This document shows, piece by piece, positions 35,009-47,700 of a stretch of 64,000 nucleotides of DNA (within the stretch, counting starts at the first letter, position 1; every line of letters starts with the position of its first letter). The stretch is taken from positions 7,972,539 through 8,036,538 of the forward strand of contig NC_087070.1 of assembly GCF_963678635.1 (NCBI RefSeq). The letters run 5' to 3'. A program made the position numbers and the translations under genes. The DNA comes from Symsagittifera roscoffensis (lineage: Eukaryota; Xenacoelomorpha; Acoela; Convolutidae). Under the pieces are notes generated by a model. It did no database searches. It had not been told where the DNA came from and saw only the letters and a list, made by a program, of their open reading frames with translations.

Positions 35009-35127
35009 TTGTCAACCCAGTGACATACGAGAACATAGAATGCAATGCTACCACTTATGTCTGCTACATAACTTTCGAAGCAGATTTCAACGAACTCTAT
35101 GCCCACCTTGTCTGGCTCAATATCAAT
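35009..35127 (+). CDS. Probable host exon, first half of an extracellular module
   Basis: Acceptor TTTTGCTTTAG|TTGTC at 35008 and donor AATATCAAT|GTGAGT at 35128 are both good. The 119-bp exon is phase 1 at its start (a G from upstream gives GTT) and phase 0 at its end. It reads VNPVTYENIECNATTYVCYI followed by TFEADFNELYAHLVWLNIN. Two Cys, one sequon (NATT) and alternating hydrophobics fit a beta-sandwich domain of the same style as exon 2; family unproven. It joins in phase to the donor of exon 2 or 2' (phase 1). No convincing phase-0 partner was found downstream in the window. Confidence 0.5.
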
Positions 35128-35460
35128 GTGAGTACATTTCACGGCTCTTTTCCACTCCCCTCTCCTAACTTTGGTTTTCAGTTGTGAAATTTTGCATGGT
35201 GAACAACTTAATTATTGCCAGTGAACAAATTTGTATCTTAATACCATATCGTAACATCACACATTCAGCCATAATCACACGTAATCCACAAGAAACAGAT
35301 AAAAAAGAAATTTTGAAATGTCCCCCCACAAAAAGAGCCCAAATTACATCTTGGAACAATTCAAAAATAAACTGGATGGTGGCAAGTCATAGACAAAAAA
35401 AGTAGTTCTGATAAAGCGTGATTTTCAGAAACCAAGATTGAAGTGTATGCGGTTTTTTTG

Positions 35461-36716
35461 TATGTATGTATGTATGTATGTATGTATGTATGTATGTATG
35501 TATGTATGTATGTATGTATGTATGTATGTATGTATGTATGTATGTATGTATGTATGTATGTATGTATGTATGTATGTATGTATGTATGTATGTATGTATG
35601 TATGTATGTATGTATGTATGTATGTATGTATGTATGTATGTATGTATGTATGTATGTATGTATGTATGTATGTATGTATGTATGTATGTATGTATGTATG
35701 TATGTATGTATGTATGTATGTATGTATGTATGTATGTATGTATGTATGTATGTATGTATGTATGTATGTATGTATGTATGTATGTATGTATGTATGTATG
35801 TATGTATGTATGTATGTATGTATGTATGTATGTATGTATGTATGTATGTATGTATGTATGTATGTATGTATGTATGTATGTATGTATGTATGTATGTATG
35901 TATGTATGTATGTATGTATGTATGTATGTATGTATGTATGTATGTATGTATGTATGTATGTATGTATGTATGTATGTATGTATGTATGTATGTATGTATG
36001 TATGTATGTATGTATGTATGTATGTATGTATGTATGTATGTATGTATGTATGTATGTATGTATGTATGTATGTATGTATGTATGTATGTATGTATGTATG
36101 TATGTATGTATGTATGTATGTATGTATGTATGTATGTATGTATGTATGTATGTATGTATGTATGTATGTATGTATGTATGTATGTATGTATGTATGTATG
36201 TATGTATGTATGTATGTATGTATGTATGTATGTATGTATGTATGTATGTATGTATGTATGTATGTATGTATGTATGTATGTATGTATGTATGTATGTATG
36301 TATGTATGTATGTATGTATGTATGTATGTATGTATGTATGTATGTATGTATGTATGTATGTATGTATGTATGTATGTATGTATGTATGTATGTATGTATG
36401 TATGTATGTATGTATGTATGTATGTATGTATGTATGTATGTATGTATGTATGTATGTATGTATGTATGTATGTATGTATGTATGTATGTATGTATGTATG
36501 TATGTATGTATGTATGTATGTATGTATGTATGTATGTATGTATGCATGTATGTATGTATGTATGTATGTATGTATGTATGTATGTATGTATGTATGTATG
36601 TATGTATGTATGTATGTATGTATGTATGTATGTATGTATGTATGTATGTATGTATGTATGTATACCTGTATGTATGTATGTATGTATGTATGTATGTATG
36701 TATGTATGTATGTATG
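35461..36716. repeat. (TATG)n microsatellite, about 314 units
   Basis: 1,256 bp of TATG with only two visible interruptions (TGCATG near 36544 and TATACCTG at 36661). Because 4 and 3 are coprime, every forward frame reads a Met-Tyr-Val-Cys repeat and the reverse frame a Thr-His-Ile-Tyr type repeat. The 386-443-codon open frames over this stretch are therefore not genes. It lies in the intron after the 35009 exon, if that gene continues. Confidence 0.99.
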
Positions 36717-36986
36717 CTGTTCGAAATTTGCTCTCGGTTATTTCTTATAATCTTCTGATTTTTTTTTGAACTTTATTCCGAAATTTTACATATTTTTTTA
36801 CAGGGCAAACTCGATCCACTTCTAAAATAATGTAAAAATCATACGTTCATCATTAGCATAATATTAGACAGAACTCACTTTTAAATACTCTAGGGTCCAA
36901 AAATTTTCGATGCTCACAAAATTTCAAAAAAAATCGGATTAGAAGCCGCTGACACTGCTTAACAATGTTTTTGCAAAAACTATGCT

Positions 36987-37367
36987 CTAATCTCTCCTTT
37001 CAAGCAAGTTTTGAGCGTAAATGTCTCTAATAATTGGGGTTTTCCTTCCAAAACTTCGCCACTGCCCATGGGACAGCTTATTGAATGCTATCTTGCTTAC
37101 GGTTTCTTGAAACCGATAAACAAAATTGCCATCCGGAAAAAAATCACAAAAAATTGAGACACCACTGGTGCTTTTCCGGCTGCTTGTGTGCATGAAACGA
37201 TGAAAGACGCTTTTTTTGAACTTAATTTGCTGTTTGAGTGTCTCTACGAAATGTCGAAATGTAAATTCATTCTTTTCAGCTAAAAGTGTGGTTTTTGTAA
37301 CACTAGGGTGATCTGACAAAAACAAGGTGACGACAACACATACTTGCGTTTCATCAAATCTTTGCAA
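36987..37367 (-). pseudogene. Antisense reading frame beside LTR-like piece 2
   Basis: 126 codons open on the minus strand. The first 80 or so (QRFDETQVCVVVTLFLSDHP, then KTTLLAEKNEFT and FKKSVFHRFMH blocks) recur with few changes in the minus-strand frame at 43137-43445. No domain is recognised. It lies opposite to the surrounding Ty3/Gypsy-like sequence, so it may be a captured fragment of another gene or element. The conserved frame is suggestive only. Confidence 0.3.
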
Positions 37368-37379
37368 TATGGAACCAGT

Positions 37380-37640
37380 TCTAAACTAGTATTTATGAAC
37401 CAATTATTTTTTTGAAGGATTATCACTATCAAATGTTTATAACTAACCAATAAAATTGCATCTCTAACATTGACACTTATTTGTAAGTGCTGAAACGACT
37501 TGTAGTTTCAGCACCAGAACAATTTGAATAAAACTTTGAATACAGTTGTTCTCCTTCTGGATAAACACCAAGAACTAACTCGCATAAACCAGTGCACACT
37601 AGATCTATTGAGACTAGGAGGTACAAGAGTAAGATTAAGA
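37380..37640 (+). repeat. LTR-like piece, copy 2
   Basis: Closely matches 43440-43690: GGATTATCACTATCAAAT, hairpin, CAGCACCAGAACAATTTGAA, CTAGATCTATTGAGACTAGG, AGTAAGATTAAGATTTT. It then passes without an LTR end straight into the linker frame, so it is truncated or fused. Confidence 0.6.
37488..37513 (+). other. LTR hairpin, copy 2
   Basis: Arms TGCTGAAACGAC and GTAGTTTCAGCA around TT, with one mismatch in the stem. Confidence 0.65.
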
Positions 37641-38770
37641 TTTTATTTTTATTTTTTTTCATTGAAGAATACTATATTAAACATAAAATTTCTTCATAAA
37701 AAAATTCAACTCCGAAGAACTTTTCCAAAATTGCTAATGAACAACCCCCACGCCAGTCCCCACCGACAACATCCCACAAAAATCCAACAGCACCAACAAA
37801 TACCAAAAATTCCTAATCATCCACACGCATTTCTTTCCAACACAATCCATATACCTTTGAAGAAACACATGCACCATTATCCGAACCATTAGAACCAGTT
37901 GTTCGCCACGCACCTTTGAGCGAACCACAATACGAACCAACATATAACATATACCCACCTCTACAACAACATCTAAACAGAGTAAGACACATTAGCCAAA
38001 ATCAAAATACACTGGAAATAAATAGACAAATCGTACATCCAAAACGAAGCATAAATTTTCAAACACCCAGAGTTCATTTCAACATACCTCAATCACCAAC
38101 ATCAAATCCTTCAGACCTTTCTGGTAGCACACTACCAGATACTCCGCCAATTGCTTCACAATAAAGCACTTCAAACATTCCATCGGACTACCTAGGTTCA
38201 ACTCCCACATCAGAACAAACTCGAGAAAACCCTTTTAATCCCCCCAGTAACTACAGAACGTCTTCCATATTGGGCAACGCACACCTACACTCAAGGTGAA
38301 CCAAATTTAGTAAACAACCCAATTGACGTTTCATCTGATACAACACTATCAACATTACCACATTACCAGAAAACACCTTCTCCAAGTCAATTATCACCAA
38401 CACTGTTTACCCTAAACTTTCCAATACATCTTGATTCAAGATATCAGGAGCAATCATCCAATAACATACCACTACGATTAGACTGGAATACATTCGTAGC
38501 TCATCTGCCATTAATTGGTCAACATCAAGGAAGTAGCAGATTACACAACTGGGCACTAAATAGATTACAATATAGACAAGATATCAACAAAGATATACGG
38601 GAACATAACATCCAAATACTTCAACAAAGTAGTCTCATACTAAAATTCGAAATCACAGTAAGACTAAATAATATTGTTCGATACCCATTTCCATTAACTC
38701 CTCCAAATATAAAAGCTCAATCCTTACCTCCCCCATTTAAAACTACAGAAATAGTATATAAAAACGATAG
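37641..38770 (+). pseudogene. Linker reading frame (copy 2), fused to gag
   Basis: It starts with the 5' part of the linker region (also at 61590), reads MSEPQYEPTYNIYPPLQQ from 37916, and continues through the TPRVHFN and LIGQHQG blocks shared with 25066-25796. At about 38770 (ACGATAG|TTGTTG) it leaves the linker and joins gag leader sequence, where copy 1 instead runs on towards env. Stops and shifts are present. Confidence 0.55.
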
Positions 38771-41700
38771 TTGTTGAATTAAAAACAAAAGATACGACCC
38801 TGCAATCACATCACACAGACAAACAATAGGATATGTTAGGTCAAAAAGACAAACACGAAAAAAGACAATCATAACAAAACAAAAACAAATTATCAAAAGA
38901 CGTTTTTCAAAACGAAGAAACGCAGTCTCAGAATCAGACACAAACTAAATACAGGACCATCCAGATTTAAAAGATTCGATAAAAAAAAATGCGCCGATAG
39001 ACGACCAAATTTATTTTTCTGACTCAGAAGCTACAAAACCATAATCAATTGTAGGAAAACGTAAAATAAAAAAAGTCATCTATCAACGAACCAATACGTC
39101 TATATAATTGGAATCAACCAATAAGACATATTGAAAGTTACATACTAACAGTTGAACAATATGAAACAAGATCGAATACAACGAAAATTTCGATGATAAC
39201 TCGCTACTCCCATTTTTCATAAAATCACAAAATGATCCCGCCAGGGACAAGTACAGTTTTGTTACAACCTAATCGTAATGTTATTCGAAAAAGGAAAGAG
39301 CCCATGTAAACAGGAATTTCCTGAAGTAAGAATGAAACGACAAACCTCGACCCCTATCTCAAAGATATATGTAATATCACATCACACTACGGTATATTTA
39401 CAATTTAATTTGCAACACCAAAATCGAATCACATAAGACACCAAATACAAACAGACGATATAGACATAGAATTCTCCAAAATTTTTAATTACATAAAAAA
39501 TATGGAACACCGAAAAATCACATTCACGAATAGCAAATTCAATTTTCACAAACGATGTATTTTCAATCATCTATAGGTATCTATCCATACTAGAATTGAA
39601 AGAAACACAAAGTGAGTCACCAACTCAAACATCCCGACATACAACTGTAAGACAGGAAATCTCTATTTTCTCAAATTTTTCAAAAAAAATCCGTGAAAAG
39701 CTCACTAGTAATGAAATCTCACATAAACATGATCTAATAAAGATACTAGCATTGTTTACAATTCAATATTTTGTCCATGACCTTGATCTCCTAGCACTAT
39801 CAGGAACAAGTTTTCGACCACAAAATTCAGACGACGAAACTGTATTGGCAGTTGAAACAGATTATGTTTGGGACCCTGATTGGTCTCATCCTTTATTTTT
39901 TATATACCAACTGATATATCAAATCAAACAATTACCACTATTTCCATCAATAAAGACTACGTTAGATCACTCCCCTAACTTTTAATGCAACACCTTTAAA
40001 TTATAACCCACTATTCACATAACAGGAAATAATAGCTTAAATTCTACATTCATTAATACACACGAAAATGTAATTGGAGTAAGAAATCTGACACAACAAG
40101 ATATTCATCTGCATCACATTTCGTAAATGAAGAAATAGACGAAACAATGCCAGCAATAACGCAACAAAGCACTTCCCCCATTTATCCCATCCTATTACAA
40201 CTCCAAAAAATAAAAACACAGCATTTCTGCAAAAAACTCTACAATCCACAGTAAAACCTTTCGTTATTCCAAATTACTCACAAACGGAATTTCAAACTTT
40301 TATATTAGTAACGACGTCAAGACAAACAAATAAACAAAAAACGTCTAGAGAAACAACTTCTCAGATCAAAACTATAACCTTTTTGCAAAATCCAAAACAA
40401 AAAAACCCTTTTATATGAACAGTCAACGCTAGTCACAAGCACAGAACCTAAAACAAAACGTACCACAACAAGCCTCTCACACAAAATTTTTTATTGATCA
40501 ACCACGAGCTACAATGGATCGTAGCGAAAATTATCCATTTTCCAGCAGTACAGAGACATGACAACTAAACACCATACAAGGAATCTACCACATAACTCAG
40601 AAGATGAAGAATACTTTAGTCAAAATCAACATCGGTTCAGTACAAATCATCAAAGCAAAAATTGGAATATTGATCAACCAGGTCCTATTTATCAACCAGG
40701 TCTTTTCGAACCGTATACACGAAACGAACAAACACGACTAACAAGACATAACCCAACGTCATATCGCAATCAATTTCAATCAAAAATCTTATAAATACAC
40801 AAAATATCAACCAACTCAATTGCCAAATGAAATACGATTACCATATTATTTACAACAACATAAATTTAAAAAAACACAACTTACAAATTTTTCTCAAATA
40901 CCAAATGCCGCAGAATCACTACAGATGACTATGAATCCATGCTTTATTAATGGATCTTCTTTTTTTCATATAAACCACTAATGGTATTCACAGCAACAGA
41001 TCCTGAATACTCAGTAGAAGATTATTTAAACCCAATCACAGCCAATTTATTTATAAATTGAGAACCTGAACCAGTAAATACACCACTTCATCAAAATTGG
41101 ATACAAAGACGTACAGATCTAATCCAAACCACACTTGATGGCGCAGTCCAAAATTGGTTTTCTTTTTTACCTATAGATATTAAATCAGATTGGAAAAGAT
41201 TTGCACAAGAGTTTTCAAAAAAATGTTCGACTCTGAAAGAAACAAACAACATGAAAGAGTTCTATGTAATGAAACTAGTAGAATCACTAATGAAACTATT
41301 TAACAACTTGCAGTAAGAGTCGAAGCATTAGCAAGAAAGCATATTCCCTTAATACGCATGACTATAAAAACCCAAAAATGACAGAAAATTTAATGATGAC
41401 TCTAACAGCACAATTACGAAAAAAAGCAATAAAAAAGAGCATCGCATCCATCTTGAATTCGAGAACCCGATATAGACTTCCGAAAACTCGTAGATATTCT
41501 AGATCAAGCTACCAAACTGGAAGAAACAGGAAATTAAAATTACAATAACTAAACAACATCCATACAACTACTTCAAAAATAAATAATATTCATGAATCTG
41601 ATACTGAACTAGCTGAAAAATTTACTCAAATAACAAATATCTACGAGAAAAATCCAAATTTTAATGACAAACCATCATTCAAAATTTAGTGTAACTATTG

Positions 41701-43070
41701 CCGTAGATATGGACATATCATTGCTGAATGTAGACAAAAACAACAAAATAATCAGAACAAACCACAACATTACAGAGAATCAAATAAATCATTTTAACAA
41801 AACTTGAAAAAAGACCAAAATTTACCAAACAAAATCAATCACAGTAATAATAGTTCAGAAAAACTACTGCATGATAACTATAGTACATCAACCTTACCAA
41901 AATCACCTTACCTACAACAATCACCTTACCGAAATAACTATCGCGGAAGATCCTCAGATCGAAGAAATTCACAAAATTTCTCATAGAATAGATATATTCG
42001 ATCAAACAGACAAAACAATCAAAATTGAAATAAGTTTTCAAGACCAAACTCAAACAGAAAAAACTACTCGAAATACAAAAGGAATCGTTCATACTCAAAC
42101 TTTCGAAATAGATACCATTGAAATGACCGTTCTAGAAAATCCTCATATAACCGAACCAGAAATTACTCAAACAATAGGAATAGACATTATCCAGATAACA
42201 GATCACAAACCTATTAAAACAATAGATCAAACTATAAAAATTATCAAAAGAGAGCACGTGAAAATTCCAAGAACCGAAATTTTAACTATTCAAATCGACA
42301 AAGAATTTATTCTCAGTCACCACATAGAAATAATACACTACCAAAATTCACAACAAAAATATAGAAGTAGCACACTTAAACATCAAAGACAAATTAACCA
42401 GGTACAAACAACTGAAGAAACTCAATCAGACCCTCCCGGTATTGATAACACAGAAAAATCAGATTACAACTAAATCACACAAATTGCGAATCCACAGATG
42501 ATGAGAGGGAAACAAAAAATACGCTTTCGATGAACATGCTTCAAATTGAAATTGAATACGAAACACCAAAATAATCGAATTATTACCAAAACAATAAGAA
42601 TCATTTTCAAAATCCCGATAATACCCAAAATAGAACAAACTATACCGAACAAGAACTTAAAGGAAATTCAAGTGAAAATAATATAAATCAAAACAAAATA
42701 AATAAAGTACAACTACCAAGAGAAAAAAACACTTGGACAATTCCACTTCTCTAAGAAAATCCACAGAGCAAAAAATTGCAAAAAATAGAACTCGAAATTG
42801 ATTTCTTAATAGATTCAGGAGCTGAATCAAATTTTATAAAAACTCCCACACTGAATGAAATACAAACTTTACATCCAAATTAATACCTTCAAAGACATCA
42901 AGCAAATTAGCTACAGCACAAGGATCATGTTTAACAAATTTTGGAAAAATTCAATTTTTCCTTGTTACCACTCGAACAATGGAACAGAATAAACTATTAA
43001 GTAAACCTTTCAAACAAACATTCCATATCACAGATATCAAACACAATATCGTCGGAATACTATTTATTAC
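38771..43070 (+). pseudogene. gag: Ty3/Gypsy-like gag-protease, copy A
   Basis: It follows the same order as 50341-54830: Lys/Arg-rich N-terminal part, ETQSESPTQTSRHTTVRQ block (39603 on), a 129-codon open frame at 39596-39985, the main Gag region around 40990-41540 (PVNTPLHQNW, NWFSFLPIDIKSDWKRF), a zinc knuckle at 41690-41731 (CNYCRRYGHIIAEC, CX2CX4HX4C), an Asn/Arg/Ser-rich tail, and the protease active site LIDSGAES with DSG at 42812-42820. Many stops and shifts; not functional. Confidence 0.7.
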
Positions 43071-43136
43071 CAAGTATACGGTTCCTTGCCTACAGTTTCT
43101 TGAAACTGATAAACACAATTGCCATCCCGAAAAAAT

Positions 43137-43445
43137 TTACAACAAATTGAGACTGGAGCTCTTCCGGCTGCTTATGTGCATGAAACGATGAAAAACGCTT
43201 TTTTTGAATTTAGTATGCTGCTTAAGACTGGAGCTCTTCCGGCTGCTTATGTGCATGAAACGATGAAAAACGCTTTTTTTGAATTTAGTTTGCTGCTTGA
43301 GAGTAAATTCATTCTTTTCAGCTAAAAGTGTGGTTTTTGTAACACCAGGGTGATCTGACAAAAACAAGGTCACGACAACACATACTTGCGTTTCATCAAA
43401 TCTTTGCACTATGGAACCAGTTCTAAAATAGTATTTATGAACCAA
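43137..43445 (-). pseudogene. Antisense reading frame beside LTR-like piece 3
   Basis: 102 codons, homologous to 36987-37367 on the same strand. A 75-bp (25-codon) tandem duplication inside it keeps the frame open. No known domain. Substitutions relative to the other copy include Ser/Gly, Ile/Thr and Thr/Ile. Confidence 0.3.
43151..43300. repeat. 75-bp tandem duplication
   Basis: GACTGGAGCTCTTCCGGCTG starts at 43151 and again at 43226; the two units are nearly identical. The corresponding place at 37157 has one diverged unit. Confidence 0.9.
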
Positions 43446-43529
43446 TTGTTTTTTTGAAGGATTATCACTATCAAATATTTATAAGTAACAAATAATATCC
43501 CATCTCTAACCTTGATACTTATTTGTAAG

Positions 43530-43555
43530 TGCTGAAACTACTTGTAGTTTCAGCA
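43530..43555 (+). other. LTR hairpin, copy 3
   Basis: Perfect arms TGCTGAAACTAC and GTAGTTTCAGCA around TT. Relative to copy 1 a T-A pair is replaced by C-G on both arms. Confidence 0.75.
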
Positions 43556-44334
43556 CCAGAACAATTTGAATAAGACGTTGCATACAGATGTTCTCCTTCT
43601 GTATAAACTCCAAGAACTAACTCGCATAAACCAGTATGAACTAGATCTATTGAGACTAGGAGATATAAGAGTAAGATTAAGATTTTATTTTTATTTTTTT
43701 TTCATTGAAGAATACTATATTAAACATAAAATTTCTTCATAAAAAAATTCAACTCCGAAGAACTTTTCCAAAATTGCTAATGAACAACCCCCACGCCAGT
43801 CCCCACCGACAACATCCCACAAAAATCCAACAGCACCAACAAATACCAAAAATTCCTAATCATCCACACGCATTTCTTTCCAACACAATCCATATACCTT
43901 TGAAGAAACACATGCACCATTATCCGAACCATTAGAACCAGTTGTTCGCCACGCACTAAGAAGTTGCACGAATCTGTCCGGCCGAAAATAAGATAGCTTG
44001 ACGAGCAAACCGTGTACCTTATCTGAAATTTTTCTATGAGTATAACCAATAAGTCATATTTCATCTGGTGCGACCAAAAGTCTCGAACAAGACTTTAACT
44101 TATTTAGATTTAGAAATAAGAACTTAGAATTAGAAAGTTGCAAAATTGCAAAATTGCTAGAGAGAATAGATAATTTAATAGAAATGTCTCTACGTCTCAA
44201 TAAACTTATGCCAAAATTTTGAACAATACAAGAAACACCAGATTTTTAAATAAGACAAAGATCGTGGCGTGAAAGACAAGCAGGAATCGGACCACTCTGC
44301 TACATGATAGTACGCCGGAAACCGGAACAAACTT

Positions 44335-44787
44335 TTGTGTTTAATATACTTTATGTCAAGAGATAATCTAGGTAGTAGACAAGCATTTGTATTACATAAT
44401 TGTTCAATTAAAAACGAAAGATACGACCTTTTAATCACACCACACAGACAAACAAAAGGATATATTAGATCAAAAAGACAAACACGAAAAAAGACAATCA
44501 TAACAAAACAAAAACAAATTATCAAAAGACGATTTTCAAAACGAAGAAACGCAGTCTCAGAATCAGACACAAACAAAATACAGGTTCTTCAAGAATTAAA
44601 AGATTCGATAAATAAAAATGAACCGACAGACGACCAATTATTTTTTTTTTCTGACTCAGAAGCGACAACACCATCATCAATAGTAGGAAAAGGCAAAATA
44701 AAAAAGTCATCTATCAACAAACCAATACGTCTATATAATTGGAATCAACCAATAAGACATATTGAAAGTTACATACTAACAGTTTAA
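44335..44787 (+). CDS. gag: Gag N-terminal open frame after LTR-like piece 3
   Basis: 150 codons open, beginning MCLIYFMSRDNLGSRQAF. It is very basic in the first 70 residues (RQTKGYIRSKRQTRKK) and then acidic (DSEATTPSSIVGKGK). It is the least broken copy of the N-terminal Gag part seen in every unit of the array that follows. It lies about 270 bp after the LTR end, where gag is expected. The next frame, 44888-45340 (CKQELPEVRTKRQILDPYL), continues the same protein in broken form. No known fold is recognised; the basic stretch may bind RNA. Confidence 0.4.
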   Translation: MCLIYFMSRDNLGSRQAFVLHNCSIKNERYDLLITPHRQTKGYIRSKRQTRKKTIITKQKQIIKRRFSKRRNAVSESDTNKIQVLQELKDSINKNEPTDDQLFFFSDSEATTPSSIVGKGKIKKSSINKPIRLYNWNQPIRHIESYILTV

Positions 44788-47700
44788 CAGTATGAAACAA
44801 CATCGAATACAACGAAAATTTTGATGATAACTCGCTATTTCCATTTTTCATAAAATCACAAAATGATCCCGCCAGGGACAAGTACAGTTGTGTTACAAGT
44901 TAATCTTAAATTTACTCGAAAAAGGAAATAGCCCATGTAAACAGGAACTTCCTGAAGTAAGAACAAAACGACAAATCCTTGACCCCTATCTCAAAGATAT
45001 ATGTAACATCACATCACACTACGGTACATTTACAATTGAAATTGCATCGCCAAAATCATATCACATAAGACACCAAATACAAACAGACGATCCAGACATA
45101 GAACTCTCCAAAGTTTTTACACACTACATAAAAAATATGGAACACCAAAACTCACATTCACAAAGAACAACTTCAATATTCACAAACGATGTGTTTTCAA
45201 TCATCTATAGCTATCTATCTATGATAGAATTGAAAGAAACACAAAGTGAGTCACCAACTCAAACATCCCGACATACAACCGTGAGACAGAAAATCTGTAT
45301 TTTCTCAAATTTTTCAAATAAAATCCATGAAAAACTTTAAAACACAGAAATGACAGAAAATGTAATGATGATTCTAACAGCACAATTTCAAAAAATAGCA
45401 ATAAAAAAGGGAGCATCGCTTCCATCTTCAATTCGACAACTCGATATAGAGTTCAGAAAACTAGTAGATATTCTAGATCATTATTGTTGATTTAGATAAT
45501 TTTCGAACTAAAAACCAAAGATACGACCTTGCAATCACACGACACAGACAAACAAAAGGATATACTAGGTCAAAAAGACAAACACAAAAAAATATAATCA
45601 TAACAAAAAACAAACTAATTATCAAAAAACGATTTTCAAAACGAAGAAACGCAGTCTCAGAACCAGGCACAAACAAAATACAGGACCTTCAAGATTTAAA
45701 AGATTCGATAAATAAAATGGCACCGACAGACGACCAATTATATTTTTTTACTCAGAAGCTACAACACCATCATCAGTAGTAGGAAAACGCAAATACATGA
45801 TGGAGTACAACGAAAATTTCGATGATAACTCGTTACTTCCATTTTCTTAAAACCACAAAATGATCCTGCCAGGGACAAGTACAGTTTTGTTAAAACCTAA
45901 TCGTAAATTTACTCGAAAAAGGAAATAGCCCATGGAAACAGGAACTTCCTGAAGTAAGAATAAAACGGCAAATCCTTGACCCCTATCTCAAAAATATATG
46001 TAACATCACATCACACTACGGTACAATTACAATTGAAAGTGCATCACCAAAATCAAATCACATAAGACACCAAATACAAACAGACGATATACACATAGAA
46101 TTCTCCAAAGTTTTTACAGACTACATAAAAATTATGGAACACTAAAATTCACATTCACAAAGAACAAATTCATTATTCACAAACGATGTGTTTTCAATCA
46201 TCTATAGCTATCTATCTACACTAGAATTGAAAGAAACACAAAGTGAGTCACCAACTCAAACATCCCGACATACAGCCGTGAGACAGGAAATCTGTATTTT
46301 CTCAAATTTTTCAAATAAAATCCGTGAAAAGCTATAAAAACACAGAAATGACAGAAAATTAAATGATGACTCTAACAGTACAATTACGAAAAATAGCAAT
46401 AAAAAAGGAGCATCGCATCCATCTTCAATTCGAGAGAACCCGATGTAGACTTCAGAAAACTAGTAGATATTCTAGATCATAATTGTTGAATTACATAATT
46501 GTCGAATTAAAAACGAAAGATACGACCTTGCAATCACACCACACAGACAAACAAATGGATATATTAGGTCAAAAAGACAAACACGAAAAAAGGCAACCAC
46601 AACAAAACACAAACTAATTATCAAAGGACGATTTTCAAAACGAAGAAACGCAGTCTCAGAATCAGACACAAACAATATACAGGACCATCCAGATTTAAGA
46701 GATTCGATAAATAAAAATGCACCGATAGACGACCAAATATTTTTTTCTGACTCAGAAGCTACAACACCATAATCAATTGTAGGAAAACGCAAAATAAAAA
46801 AGTCATCTATCAACAAACCAATACGTCTATATAATTGGTATCAACCAATAAGACATATTGAAAGTTACACACTGACAGTTTTACAATATGAAACATGATG
46901 GAGTACAACGAAAATTTCGATGATAACTCGTTACTCCCATTTTCATTAAAAAAGCACAAATTGATCCCGCCAGGGACAAGTACAGTTTTGTTACAACCTA
47001 ATCATGAATTTACTCGAAAAAGGAATCAGCCCATGTAAACAGGAACTTCCTGAAGTAAGAATAAAACGACAAATCCTTGACCCCTATCTCAAAGATATAT
47101 GTAACATCACATCACACTACGGTACAATTACAATTGAAATTGCCTCACCAAAATCAAATCACATAAGACACCAAATACAAACAGACGATCCAGACATAGA
47201 ATTCTCCAAAGTTTTTACAGACTACATAAAAAATATGGAACACTAAAATTCACATTCACAAAGAACAAAATCAATATTCACAAACTGTGTTTTTCAATCA
47301 TCTATAGCTATCTATCCATACTATAATTGAAAGAAACACAAAGTGAGTCACCAACTCAAACATCCCGACATACAACCGTGAGACAGGAAATCTGTATTTT
47401 CTCAAATTTTTCAAATAAAATCCGTGAAAAGCTATAAAAACACAGAAATTGCAGAAAATTAATTGATGACTCTCACAGTACAATTACGAAAAGTAGCAAT
47501 AAAAAAAGGAGCATCGCATCCATCTTCTATTCGAGAACCCGATGTAGACTTCAGAAAACTAGTAGATATTCTAGATTTTAATTGTTGAATTACATAATTG
47601 TCGAATTAAAAACGAAAGATACGACCTTGCAATCACACCACACAGACAAACAAATGGATATATTAGGTCAAAAAGACAAACACGAAAAAAGGCAACCACA

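Larger units (their letters stand above)
43092..44063 (+). repeat. Chimeric LTR-like piece, copy 3
   Basis: 43092-43690 matches 37098-37650. 43682-43955 is a 274-bp segment also found at the head of the linker frame (37641-37914). From 43956 it resumes LTR sequence (AAGAAGTTGCACGAATCTGT) that is continuous in copy 1. It is followed by CATATTTCA and TGGTGCGACC at 44066, which may be an LTR end and a primer site two bases inside; this last point is uncertain. Confidence 0.6.

Noticed and set aside
35387-36769. Open frames of 386-443 codons on both strands
   Set aside because: Pure TATG microsatellite; period 4 gives a repeating peptide in every frame.
36804-36830. Possible last exon: TTTTTTTACAG|GGC then nine codons ending TAA, in phase 0 with the 35009 exon
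   Set aside because: Good acceptor and phase, but only eight residues, no poly-A signal seen close by, and an expected second half of the module would be lost.
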